The notes under the pieces were generated by a model, which did not search any database, had not been told where the DNA came from, and saw only the letters and a list, made by a program, of their open reading frames with translations. 64,000 bases of DNA from an uncultured Candidatus Poseidoniales archaeon (GTDB lineage: Archaea; Thermoplasmatota; Poseidoniia; Poseidoniales; Thalassarchaeaceae). This document shows, one piece after another, positions 51,643 through 60,409 of this stretch. The translations under genes and the position numbers were made by a program. Positions within the stretch are counted from its first letter, which is position 1. The number at the start of each line of letters is the position of its first letter. The stretch covers positions 1 through 64,000 of the forward strand of contig CACKMK010000006.1 of NCBI GenBank assembly GCA_902601345.1, written 5' to 3'.

Positions 51643-53202
51643 ATGAGCACTGCGATCGTCTGGCTGAGGAGCGCCCTGAGGGTGCATGACAACCCCCTCC
51701 TCGACTGGGCCCACAGGTCGGAAGAGACCGACTCGGTGATCCCAGTCTTCGTGTTGGACACTGGCCGGGGCATGGGCGAGAAAGGCCATATCGGCCCCAA
51801 TAGGATGAGGTTCCTGTACGACTCGCTCACTGACCTGGATGACAGGCTGCGTAGGGAGTACTCCGCCAGACTGTTGGTACTTGAGGGCAGGCCGGAAGAG
51901 GCCATCCCACTGCTTGCCGAGGAACTGGGATCAACGGGATGGCTGCTGTGCGACTACCAGGCCGACCCGAGGAGCAGGGAGCAGATTGGGGAGATCAAGG
52001 CGTCCGTCTCGCAAATGGGCGTGCGGACCAAGGTTTTCCCCTCCGTGAGCACAATCCTCGACGTAGAGGTGGCGATCGCGAGGCCAGGCTTCCGAGATCC
52101 CAAGTCATCGAGCGACATCGGTGCGATCATGGGGCGGAATCTGGGCGAGGGTCCCGACGGGTATCTTGTTCCCCCGCCACTGGACCCCGCAGCGGAGGTA
52201 AAATTCGAAACAGAGGAGTATGACTCCCTGAGGGGTTCCGAGTCGCTATCGGGCCTTGTTGTGACCAGGGGGGAAATCTCCCGGAGAGTGAACGATCTGG
52301 ACACGGGCGAGCCCTACTTCCCGGGCGGTGAGGGCGAGGCGCTGGACAGGCTGAGGCGCAAGGTGAGCGACAGGCCCGACTTCGTCAACGGGTTCAGAAA
52401 GCCGGCCACCATGTCCACCAACGAGGCGGGCAACCCCCTCGAGCCATCGACCACCGGCCTGTCCCCGTACCTCAGCACCGGTTGCCTGTCGGTCAGGAAG
52501 GTGTGGGAGGAGTGTCAAAAGGCCAATCTCGGGACCGATCACACAAAGCCCCCTCAGTCGCTCATCGGGCAGCTGATGTTCAGGGAGATGTTCTACGTTC
52601 TATCGAGGTCCGTCGAGAACTGGGACGACGACGTGGGCAACTCGAACTGCAAGCCGATTGAGTGGGGAGGGCACGACGGGGAGCTCGTGAGCGCTTGGGA
52701 GCGGGGAATGACCGGATACCCGTACATCGACGCCATGATGCGCCAGCTGGAGGCGACGGGTTGGATGCACCACTTAGGCAGGCACGCTGTCTCCTGCTTC
52801 CTCACCAGAGGACAGCTCTGGCAGAACTGGAAGCACGGAAGGGACGTGTTCGACCGGAAGCTGGTGGACTCCGACTGGGCCGTGAACAACGGCAACTGGC
52901 TGTGGCTGGCGGGCGTGGCCCCCTTCTCGATGCCCTACTACAGGGTGTACAACCCCTGCCCCGACTCGAAGTCGAGCCTGAATGTTGAGGCAAAGGAGGC
53001 CTCGTTCATCAGGCACTGGGTTCCGGAGCTAGCCTCTTTCCCATCGAAGTACATCTTCGAGCCCCACCTGGCACCCGAGCACGTCCAGGAGGATGCTGGG
53101 TGCGTCATCGGTACGGACTACCCCAGTCCGATCGTGGATAGGAAGGAGAGCAGGCGGGTCAATCTGGGTCTGTTCAAGGAGAGCCTAGCTAGGATCGCCT
53201 AG
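51643..53202 (+). CDS. DNA photolyase, animal (6-4) photolyase/cryptochrome-like
   Basis: 519 residues. An N-terminal Rossmann antenna domain (AIVWLRSALRVHDNPLL) and a C-terminal FAD domain (about 270-500). Stretches such as TTGLSPYLSTGCLSVRKVW, FREMFYVL, GYPYIDAMMRQLEATGWMHHLGRHAVSCFLTRG, DSDWAVNNGNW and CVIGTDYPSPIVDRKESRR closely follow animal (6-4) photolyases/cryptochromes more than bacterial CPD photolyases. The HHLGRH segment contains the His pair used in (6-4) repair. Uses blue light to repair UV lesions, consistent with sunlit water. Confidence 0.93.
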   Translation: MSTAIVWLRSALRVHDNPLLDWAHRSEETDSVIPVFVLDTGRGMGEKGHIGPNRMRFLYDSLTDLDDRLRREYSARLLVLEGRPEEAIPLLAEELGSTGWLLCDYQADPRSREQIGEIKASVSQMGVRTKVFPSVSTILDVEVAIARPGFRDPKSSSDIGAIMGRNLGEGPDGYLVPPPLDPAAEVKFETEEYDSLRGSESLSGLVVTRGEISRRVNDLDTGEPYFPGGEGEALDRLRRKVSDRPDFVNGFRKPATMSTNEAGNPLEPSTTGLSPYLSTGCLSVRKVWEECQKANLGTDHTKPPQSLIGQLMFREMFYVLSRSVENWDDDVGNSNCKPIEWGGHDGELVSAWERGMTGYPYIDAMMRQLEATGWMHHLGRHAVSCFLTRGQLWQNWKHGRDVFDRKLVDSDWAVNNGNWLWLAGVAPFSMPYYRVYNPCPDSKSSLNVEAKEASFIRHWVPELASFPSKYIFEPHLAPEHVQEDAGCVIGTDYPSPIVDRKESRRVNLGLFKESLARIA

Positions 53203-53636
53203 GCAGATCTGACTGTGATTCCCGCCTCCTCCATCATGGCGGTAGACATTGCGAAGTCCTTTTGCCACCTCTCTGGGATGTCTATATCCTTCGGGTAGAC
53301 CACTTCCACGATTCCAGCCTGGATTAGGGATCTGGAGCAGCCGGTGCATGGCGGCCAGGTCACGTAGGCGACGCAGCCCTTCAGGGAGACCCCTATCCTG
53401 GCTGCATGCATTATCGCGTTCTCCTCGGCGTGGCAGATCAGCGGGTACTTTTGCTCCCTGTCCTCGAGCCTTTCCGAGTCATCGGCAATGCCCCTGGGGA
53501 ACCCGTTGAACCCGGTTGAGCGAATCTCGCGATCCTCCCCAATGACGACGCAGCCTACCTTGGTCGATGGGTCCTTGCTCCACTGGGATATGTGCCTTGC
53601 CAGGTCTATGAAACGGACGTCCCACTTCTCGCTCAT
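53199..53636 (-). CDS. Deoxycytidylate (dCMP) deaminase
   Basis: 145 residues from ATG 53636. CHAEENAIMHAA provides the zinc His and catalytic Glu, and WPPCTGCSRSLIQAGI the two zinc Cys. Deaminates dCMP to dUMP for thymidylate synthesis. The stop overlaps the photolyase stop region by 4 nt (convergent). Confidence 0.94.
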   Translation of the reverse strand: MSEKWDVRFIDLARHISQWSKDPSTKVGCVVIGEDREIRSTGFNGFPRGIADDSERLEDREQKYPLICHAEENAIMHAARIGVSLKGCVAYVTWPPCTGCSRSLIQAGIVEVVYPKDIDIPERWQKDFAMSTAMMEEAGITVRSA

Positions 53637-53681
53637 AGCCTTCCTACTCTGATGCCGGGTAATCATTCTTCGGTTCGAGAA

Positions 53682-53993
53682 CTAATATGCCCACTCTAGT
53701 AACCACAACGAGACCATGCCAAAGCAAATTGTCGCGATGACCGAGCGAGTAGTGAGTGCTACAAGCACTGCAATGCCGGCGGCGACAATTCGATAGTTCC
53801 CGTAAAAACTCAGATTGCCGCTCTCTGCGATCATGATCTCGGGGACTAAAATCGCCGTGAGCACGGCAATTGGGACGAAGCGCAGGGAGTGCTCCATTCT
53901 TCTTGGAAGCTCATTCGGGGCCACTTCAGAAATCATTGAATATCTAGTAGCGAAGGTAAATAATCCACACACAACCATCAACTCCCAAATCAA
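53682..53993 (-). CDS. azlD: AzlD-like branched-chain amino acid exporter subunit
   Basis: 103 residues from TTG 53993, which overlaps the azlC stop (TTGA); ATG 53978 is an alternative. Four hydrophobic segments; RRMEHSLRFVPIAVLTAILVPEI is the AzlD signature. Partner of AzlC in efflux of branched-chain amino acids. These two genes are slightly more AT-rich than their neighbours. Confidence 0.88.
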   Translation of the reverse strand: MIWELMVVCGLFTFATRYSMISEVAPNELPRRMEHSLRFVPIAVLTAILVPEIMIAESGNLSFYGNYRIVAAGIAVLVALTTRSVIATICFGMVSLWLLEWAY

Positions 53994-54697
53994 TTTGTTC
54001 CGCCCCCTTTCAGATAAATACTGGAGGCGTACCCAAGGATGATTCCGGTGAGGGCACCCAGTATGATCCACATCTTCCAAGGCAATTCCTGTGCTATTAC
54101 CGACACGAAGGCCGCCGACAGGCAAGCAATGAGCTCGGGCTTCCCTTTCAGGAGGGGAGTTACCAGTGCGATGAATGTCAAAGGGATGACAAAACCCAGA
54201 GACCAACTATCCGGAATCGTGGTACCGAAGTACACCCCAATAACCGTTGAGACCTGCCAGCTCGCCCAAAGTGTAATGCCCGTACCGAGCAAGTGGTAGT
54301 GCTGATTTGGCGAAGGATCGCCGTTTTGGAACCGATTTATCGAGACAGCGTAGGCTTCATCCGTGAGCAAATAGGCCAACAGGACTCGCCATCTCGTCGG
54401 TAGGCGCCTCAGATAGCTGGCCACAGACGCGCTGTACAAAGAGTGCCTGAGGTTCACGACAGAAACCGACGTTCCAACGATCAGTGAGGGAACGCCATTT
54501 GCCAATAATTGGACAAAAACGACTTGACTGGCCCCCGCGAACAGAATCGAGGAGAGGAGGATCGTCTGTAACTCGGTGAGGCCGCTAGCAATGCCTAGGA
54601 CCCCGTAAACGAGGCCGAATGGCGCGACACCCACGATCAGAGGGAGCTCTTGTCTGACACCGGACCAGAACTCCTCGCTCTTGCTGGAATACTGCAT
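53990..54697 (-). CDS. azlC: AzlC-like branched-chain amino acid exporter
   Basis: 235 residues from ATG 54697; a longer open frame upstream is not needed for the family length. LPLIVGVAPFGLVYGVLGIASGLT, LLSSILFAGASQVVFVQLL and VNLRHSLYSASVA are AzlC hallmarks, with six or seven membrane helices. Exports branched-chain amino acids together with AzlD. Confidence 0.93.
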   Translation of the reverse strand: MQYSSKSEEFWSGVRQELPLIVGVAPFGLVYGVLGIASGLTELQTILLSSILFAGASQVVFVQLLANGVPSLIVGTSVSVVNLRHSLYSASVASYLRRLPTRWRVLLAYLLTDEAYAVSINRFQNGDPSPNQHYHLLGTGITLWASWQVSTVIGVYFGTTIPDSWSLGFVIPLTFIALVTPLLKGKPELIACLSAAFVSVIAQELPWKMWIILGALTGIILGYASSIYLKGGGTN

Positions 54698-54844
54698 AGT
54701 GCCATTCCTCAAGGTAGATTCCCCGGAATGGGGCTTGCTTATCGTCCTGACGTGAGTCGGTCTGTCGGCGAGTTGCCTGGAGCACAATACATTCTCAGCC
54801 ATCCAAAAAGGTGTTAGTCGTCCGGCACCCCAGGACGGAACAGA

Positions 54845-55486
54845 ATGGAGATACTGGTGACGGGAGCCAACCGAGGAATAGGGGCCGCCCTGTTGGACGG
54901 ATACGCGGCCTTGGGGATTCCCGCGATGGGGACCTCGAGGGACGGGGCAGTCGGGCTGAAGCTCGATGTGACCGACCCAGGCAGCATCTCCGAACTGGGC
55001 CGACACTACGCCGAGCATCGCCTCGACCTTCTAGTCTGCAACGCTGCGGTCTTCCTCGACAGAGGGAGGTCGCTCGAGGAGCTGGTTGCGGAGGACTGGG
55101 CTCGGACCATGGCTGTGAACGTCACCGGGGTGGCGGAGACCGTCAGGGTCCTCCTGCCCGCGCTCCGCCGTGGCAGCGGGTCTAAGATAGCCATCATCTC
55201 CTCCCAGATGGCGTCCCAAGAGCGCGCCCGTGGGGGTAGCTACGTGTACCGGGCTTCGAAGGCCGCGGTGCTGAATTTCGGGCGGAACCTCGCCCAGGAT
55301 CTACGTGGTGAGGGGATTGCCGTGGGCACCTACCATCCCGGCTGGGTACGAACCGAGATGGGGGGTCCCGACGCCGAGCTTTCGGGGTCCGAGGCGGCCG
55401 AGGGGCTAATCGCCCGATTCGAGGCATTGGACATGAGCCTGACAGGGTGCTTCGAGACCTGGGACGGGCGAGACCATCCTCTCTAG
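54845..55486 (+). CDS. Short-chain dehydrogenase/reductase
   Basis: 213 residues. Cofactor loop TGANRGIGAAL, a CNAA motif in LLVCNAAVF, catalytic Ser in IISSQMAS and the YxxxK motif in YVYRASKAA, then HPGWVRTEM. A classical SDR oxidoreductase of the cytosol; substrate unknown. Stands alone between azlC and folC. Confidence 0.93.
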   Translation: MEILVTGANRGIGAALLDGYAALGIPAMGTSRDGAVGLKLDVTDPGSISELGRHYAEHRLDLLVCNAAVFLDRGRSLEELVAEDWARTMAVNVTGVAETVRVLLPALRRGSGSKIAIISSQMASQERARGGSYVYRASKAAVLNFGRNLAQDLRGEGIAVGTYHPGWVRTEMGGPDAELSGSEAAEGLIARFEALDMSLTGCFETWDGRDHPL

Positions 55487-55542
55487 GATTCGGCGCTTAC
55501 CTCCCGGTGTATCCTCCTAGTACTGACTGAACTTGGCACTGA

Positions 55543-56766
55543 TCAGGAGCGAGAGGGGTGCGCCTCGAGGTAATCCCAAAGGTCCCCTCCCTCCCTCGAG
55601 GCCAGCTCACCGACAACCCGACCGACCAGGTAGACGCTCCCGGTCACGTACACGATGCAGCCCTCCTCAATCGCCAGCCTCGAAGCGCCATCGACCGCCT
55701 CGATTGGCTCCTCGATGATCATTGGAGCCACCTCTGAATGGCCTGAGAGGATCTTCGAGAGTTCGCTTGCGGGGACGGAGGGGGTCCTACCGCCATGCAC
55801 CTCGGTCACGACCGTCTGGATTCTGCAGTCAGATCGCAGAAGGGGCTCTGTGGTCTCAGAGAGGTCCTGCTTTTGGGTCATCCCTACCACCAACACGTGC
55901 CTTTCTTTTCCGAGCCTCCCCAGGTCGTGTGAGAGGCTCTCCGAATTGTGGGCAGCACTCAGGATCAAATCCACTCCGTTCCAATTGATTCTGTCGGATG
56001 ACCTCCCCGGCCATGCTACCGTCGTCTCCCTGTCCTTCCATCCTATCCTGCTCCCAATCACGGACGCCATATTTCGAGCGACCTCCTGGGCGTCTTTGCT
56101 CGCACGCGGGACCCAGATCACGTCCTCCCCGGCTACTCCTTCTATCGCAGCCCTGACTCGCTCGTCCTTGTGGTCAAGGCACAACAGTGGGACCCCTGGC
56201 CTGTGTATTCCGGCCTTCTCGGTCGCTATCTTGGGCAGGGTGTCCCCGAGAACCTCCGAGTGGTCCATCGAGATCGTTGTGATCGCGCAGATGTCCGCTT
56301 CCACCAGCCTGGTTGAATCAAGCCTCCCACCCAGGCCAGTCTCGATGACCGCCCTGTCGACCTTGTTTCGTGAGAAGGCCAGCATCGAGGCCAGGAAGGT
56401 GGTCTCGAAATAGGTCGGCCGTATCTCCGGTTCCATCCTCCCTGCGACCCGGACCTCCTCCAGGCAAGCGTCGAACTCCTCGGGACTGACTGGCCTGCCG
56501 TCTATCCTGGCCCTCTCCTCGATCGTGACCAGGTGAGGGGAGGTGAAGAGCCCGATCAGCTCACCGTTCATCGAGCCCAGTGCCGAGAGGTGGGCGCAGA
56601 GCGAGCCCTTGCCGTTGGTCCCCGCGACGTGTATGCTGGGGAAGTCGGACTGGGGGTTGCCGAGCCTCTCCAGCATCTCAGCGCAGGTGGACAGCCCCAA
56701 CCGGACGCCTGCACCGATTCTGGACTCCAGCCAGGCCCTGATGTCGGCGACGCCGCTGGTGGGCAT
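55543..56766 (-). CDS. folC: Folylpolyglutamate synthase / dihydrofolate synthase
   Basis: 407 residues of the Mur ligase superfamily. HVAGTNGKGSLCAHL is the P-loop, TSPHLVTIEERARIDG the folate/Mg loop, VIETGLGGRLDSTRL the next signature, and ITTISMDHSEVLGDT the catalytic His/Asp region. Adds glutamates to (dihydro)folate. Divergent from the presenilin-like protease gene with 41 nt between starts. Confidence 0.95.
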   Translation of the reverse strand: MPTSGVADIRAWLESRIGAGVRLGLSTCAEMLERLGNPQSDFPSIHVAGTNGKGSLCAHLSALGSMNGELIGLFTSPHLVTIEERARIDGRPVSPEEFDACLEEVRVAGRMEPEIRPTYFETTFLASMLAFSRNKVDRAVIETGLGGRLDSTRLVEADICAITTISMDHSEVLGDTLPKIATEKAGIHRPGVPLLCLDHKDERVRAAIEGVAGEDVIWVPRASKDAQEVARNMASVIGSRIGWKDRETTVAWPGRSSDRINWNGVDLILSAAHNSESLSHDLGRLGKERHVLVVGMTQKQDLSETTEPLLRSDCRIQTVVTEVHGGRTPSVPASELSKILSGHSEVAPMIIEEPIEAVDGASRLAIEEGCIVYVTGSVYLVGRVVGELASREGGDLWDYLEAHPSRS

Positions 56767-56807
56767 GGCTGGGTCAAGGTGAAATGTGCCTTGAATGTCG
56801 TGGCACC

Positions 56808-57878
56808 ATGGACGATTCCGAGCTCGCGGACATCAAGGCCGCGATAATGGACCAATGGAGGTCCATGGCGGGGATGGGGGCGATGTTCGTCACCTCCATC
56901 CTGTTCGGCGTCTTCATCCAGCCCTTCTACAACTTCGAGCAGATGAGGGCCTTCGGGGAGGAGGGTACCACGGAGGCGGGGAACATCCTCTTCGAGCTGT
57001 TCATGATATTCCTGTTCACCATAGCGGTGATATGGCTGGCGAGGAAGGGCAAGGAGGTCGTCATCAAGGTGATAGTGTTCCTCGCTCTGGGTTACAGCCT
57101 GCTCCTGGCGATAATGCCGGTCCTCGCGATCCTGGATTACCTGCTGGGGCTCGATAGCGGGCCGGCCCTCTTCTCGCTGATCTGCCTCGGAGTGGCGGGC
57201 GGTATGATGTACACCCTCCACAGGTACCCGGAGTGGTACGTCGTCAACACCGTCGGGGTCCTCGTGGGATCGGGGGTCATCGTTATGCTGGGGATTGCCT
57301 TCGTCCCGGTGCTGATCATCCTGTTCATGGTGCTGGCGGCGATCTACGACCACTGGGCCGTCAACGGAAGCAAGCACATGCTCGAACTGGCTGACACGAT
57401 GATCGACCTGAAGCTGCCAGTGCTGCTCGTCGCCCCGAAGGACACCAGCTACACCTTCCTGAAGCAGGACGGGGACATCAGGGAGGGCACGGAGCCGAGG
57501 CCGCAGGCGCCTCCGGCGGGTTCAGACATGGGGATGACGAAGCCCAAGAGCAGGGACGCGCTCTTCATGGGCCTGGGGGACGTCATATTCCCGGGCATGC
57601 TGGTTATCTCCTCGATCACGTTCCTGCCCGAGATCGGCCCGGTCGTGTTCGACTTCTGGGGGGACCCGTCCAAGCCGGTCCACCTGGGCCCGATGATGGT
57701 CGGCATGGGGACCCTGTTAGGGGGCCTGGTCGGATACGCAGCGCTGATGACCCAGGTCGCGAGGGGAAAGCCCCAGGCGGGGCTCCCGCTCCTGAACGGG
57801 GGGAGCATACTGGGCTACCTCCTCTCCGGCGCCCTAGCCATCGGACTGGAGAACCTATGGCAGGACATAACGTTCTGA
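56808..57878 (+). CDS. Presenilin/signal-peptide-peptidase-like intramembrane aspartyl protease
   Basis: 356 residues from ATG 56808. Nine or so membrane helices. The two catalytic aspartates are Asp181 in AAIYDHWAV (YD motif) and Asp258 in FMGLGDVIFPG (GxGD motif), followed by GLPLLNGGSILGY at 325-337, corresponding to the PAL motif. Such archaeal homologues (PSH family) cleave membrane-spanning substrates such as signal-peptide remnants. A cytosolic Pro-rich loop (about 222-248) links the two halves. Confidence 0.92.
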   Translation: MDDSELADIKAAIMDQWRSMAGMGAMFVTSILFGVFIQPFYNFEQMRAFGEEGTTEAGNILFELFMIFLFTIAVIWLARKGKEVVIKVIVFLALGYSLLLAIMPVLAILDYLLGLDSGPALFSLICLGVAGGMMYTLHRYPEWYVVNTVGVLVGSGVIVMLGIAFVPVLIILFMVLAAIYDHWAVNGSKHMLELADTMIDLKLPVLLVAPKDTSYTFLKQDGDIREGTEPRPQAPPAGSDMGMTKPKSRDALFMGLGDVIFPGMLVISSITFLPEIGPVVFDFWGDPSKPVHLGPMMVGMGTLLGGLVGYAALMTQVARGKPQAGLPLLNGGSILGYLLSGALAIGLENLWQDITF

Positions 57879-57933
57879 GCGATGCCCTCCCAATGATTTG
57901 AAGTCAGGGGGCGGGGCCAAGAGGCCGGTCACG

Positions 57934-59214
57934 ATGCTAGACATGGCGATGTTCAGGGAGAACGCCGACGCGATCAGGGCCGATCACGACAGGAGGGGGA
58001 TCCCCCACGACAGCATCGACGAGGTCATCAGGTTGGACGAGGAGTGGAGGAAGGCCCAGTACGACGTGGACCAGCTCCGGCGGAAGAGGAACGAGGCCGC
58101 CAGGGGCATAGCCGATGCGAAGAAGTCGGGGGACGAGGACGCTGCCAAGGCGATAATGGAGGAGGTCTCGACCATAGGGTCGCAGATAGACGAGCTCACG
58201 GCGCACTCCGAGGAGTGCCTGGCCACCAGGGACACGCTCAGGATGAGCATCCCGAACATCCTGCACGAGGATGTGCCGGTGGGGGAGGACGACCAGAAGA
58301 ACACACTCCACAGCCTGCACGGCGAGAAGGCTGAGCTTGCCTTCGAGCCCAGGAACCACAACGAGCTAATCGAGATGAACGGCTGGGTCGACCAGGCCAG
58401 GGGGGCCAAGGTCGCAGGCAGTCGGTTCTACTTCCTGCAGGGCGACCTCGCCCGCATGGAAATGGCCCTGCAGCAGTACGGCGCGGACTTCCTGATGGAG
58501 CGGGGGTACACCCTGGTCCAGCCCCCCCTGATGATGAACAGGGAGGCGTACGAGGGGGTGACCGACCTGAGCGACTTCGAGACCGTGATGTACGGCATAG
58601 AGCCGGACAAGTATTACCTGATCGCGACCAGCGAGCACCCGCTGACCGCGATGAGGATGGACGAGGTCATCGAGCCCTCGGAGCTGCCGATCAAGATGGT
58701 CGGGGTGTCACCGTGCTTCAGGAGGGAGGTCGGCGCGCACGGGCTCTCGGACAGGGGCATCTGGAGGGTCCACCAGTTCACCAAGGTCGAGCAGATAGTG
58801 ATCTGCGATCCCGAGGACTCCTGGGAGCACCACGAGGACCTGCTCACGAACGCTGTCGACATGTGGGACAGCCTCGGACTGCACTACAGGGTGGTGAACA
58901 TCTGCACAGGCGACATGGGCACGGTGGCTGCGAGGAAGTACGACCTGGAGGCATGGCTGCCCGGCGCGGGCGCGTACAAGGAGGTCGTCTCCTGCTCCAA
59001 CTGCACGGACTACCAGGCGAACAGGCTCAGGATGAGGTACAGGACCTCGGATGGCAACTCGGCGGTGCACACGCTGAACTCCACCGCGATCGCGACCAGC
59101 AGGGCGCTCGTGGCGATCATGGAGCAGAACCAGCTCGAAGATGGTACCGTGTCAGTCCCAGAGGTTCTGAGATCTTACATGGGTGACAAATCCATCTTGG
59201 AACCTATTGTGTGA
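57934..59214 (+). CDS. serS: Seryl-tRNA synthetase
   Basis: 426 residues from ATG 57934. N-terminal two-helix coiled coil (about 25-110) that binds the long arm of tRNA-Ser. Class II core: motif 2 near PCFRREVGAHGLSDRGIWRVHQF and motif 3 near NSTAIATSRALVAIMEQNQ, with the TSEHPL serine-binding element. It charges tRNA-Ser. Common (bacterial-like) type, not the rare methanogen type. Last gene before the AT-rich boundary. Confidence 0.97.
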   Translation: MLDMAMFRENADAIRADHDRRGIPHDSIDEVIRLDEEWRKAQYDVDQLRRKRNEAARGIADAKKSGDEDAAKAIMEEVSTIGSQIDELTAHSEECLATRDTLRMSIPNILHEDVPVGEDDQKNTLHSLHGEKAELAFEPRNHNELIEMNGWVDQARGAKVAGSRFYFLQGDLARMEMALQQYGADFLMERGYTLVQPPLMMNREAYEGVTDLSDFETVMYGIEPDKYYLIATSEHPLTAMRMDEVIEPSELPIKMVGVSPCFRREVGAHGLSDRGIWRVHQFTKVEQIVICDPEDSWEHHEDLLTNAVDMWDSLGLHYRVVNICTGDMGTVAARKYDLEAWLPGAGAYKEVVSCSNCTDYQANRLRMRYRTSDGNSAVHTLNSTAIATSRALVAIMEQNQLEDGTVSVPEVLRSYMGDKSILEPIV

Positions 59215-59407
59215 GATTTGCACAGATTGTAGTGTCTGTTTCGTCATTAAGGCCGAAAACCCTTAGTTATGCAAGAATATTATTATTAAAATAAATAAAA
59301 TAAAAGTTATTTTATCATAAATTACATATATTTTTTACATAATATGACAAAAAAACAATATGTTTAATAGCGGAGACGCGAGAGTCCCCTTCCCAAGGAG
59401 TCAGACA
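59215..59407. other. Very AT-rich intergenic spacer at an island boundary
   Basis: The core (about 59265-59380) is made almost only of A and T with runs such as TTATTATTAAAATAAATAAAA. It contains no reading frame and separates conserved serS from the accessory operon. A TTTAATA near 59378 may serve as promoter for the gene at 59408. Confidence 0.6.
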
Positions 59408-60409
59408 ATGGAGAAGCAGGCGGTGATGATTGAGGTGGACCCAGAGATACTCGTTTCGGCGTTGGAGGAATCCAACAGAAGAGGCCTGACTCTTTCGGAG
59501 TTCACCGCTTTGTCATGGAGCAAAACAATGGGGGCGGAGTCACTAGAGGTGGCTACTTCGGATGGTCCCTCGCACATACTTGGGGGCATCGAGGATTTCG
59601 AGACGTTCCAGTCACGGATTGAAGGATACGAGACCGGAGAGATGGATCACATCTCAGAGGGATTCCTCTGGGGGCAATTCTCCAAGTTCCTCCCCGCGAA
59701 GTTCACACTTCGCATCCTCGCACAGGAAGGAGGTGGATCGACCATCGCCCAGTGGCAGGACATAGTCAGGGAGCACGCTTACGATGCTAGGGATGCTCTG
59801 AGGAAAAAGGATGTCAGACTTAGGATTCCACGGGGGAATCAACTAGCAGCGGGATTCCCAAGAGGGGATGGCAAGAACAGAGTCAAGTCGATGGAGCGGT
59901 TCCTCAACCACTTCACAGTAGTAGTCCAGGGCGGCGGGAAGGGGAGAGTCGTCGGGATGTGCGCAGAGATGGGTATGATCTGCGTAGACAAGGACTCGAA
60001 GACCGTTCGACTAACCGATGCGGGGCTGGACTTTGCCAAACTCATCAACCCCCAGTTGGACGAGAGCGGGGACAGCTACTCCTCTATTTCAGAGGATGAA
60101 GCCTCCATGCTCATAGGCCACATGAAGGCAAACCTACCCAAGGACTGGGAGTTCTGCAGACAGGTCATGATGACGATCAACGACGGGACGGATACGTCCG
60201 AAGCACTCGAACAGGCTGTCATGGACCGGTTGGAAGTTAACAAGGACCTCGACTGGAGGGAGCTCGAGAACAGCGGCTTCGGCACCTACGTCAGGGGGGC
60301 GCTCGGGCGAGTCGGTGCGCTAGGTCTGCTTGACCGATCATGGGAGGGGCGCCTGGTGAGCTACTCTCTTACCGAGAGCGGTCTAAGGGAGATTGGTGAG
60401 GATGAATGA
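59408..60409 (+). CDS. Hypothetical protein with winged-helix-like segments, first gene of an accessory operon
   Basis: 333 residues from ATG 59408 (a frame is open to 59360). N-terminal helical part with SNRRGLTLSEFTALSW; middle part AKFTLRILAQEGGGSTIAQWQDIV; C-terminal part SGFGTYVRGALGRVGALGLLDRSWEGRLVSYSLTESGLREIGEDE reads like the end of a winged helix (G-L-x-R.......Y.LT..G). Base composition is host-like, unlike the next three genes. It overlaps the GHKL ATPase by ATGA. Possibly a DNA-binding or specificity component. Confidence 0.65.
   Translation: MEKQAVMIEVDPEILVSALEESNRRGLTLSEFTALSWSKTMGAESLEVATSDGPSHILGGIEDFETFQSRIEGYETGEMDHISEGFLWGQFSKFLPAKFTLRILAQEGGGSTIAQWQDIVREHAYDARDALRKKDVRLRIPRGNQLAAGFPRGDGKNRVKSMERFLNHFTVVVQGGGKGRVVGMCAEMGMICVDKDSKTVRLTDAGLDFAKLINPQLDESGDSYSSISEDEASMLIGHMKANLPKDWEFCRQVMMTINDGTDTSEALEQAVMDRLEVNKDLDWRELENSGFGTYVRGALGRVGALGLLDRSWEGRLVSYSLTESGLREIGEDE

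Noticed and set aside
53994..55018. Long N-terminal extension of AzlC and AzlD frames
   Set aside because: Extensions lack membrane or family features; starts at 54697 and 53993 give the normal family lengths and a TTGA overlap.
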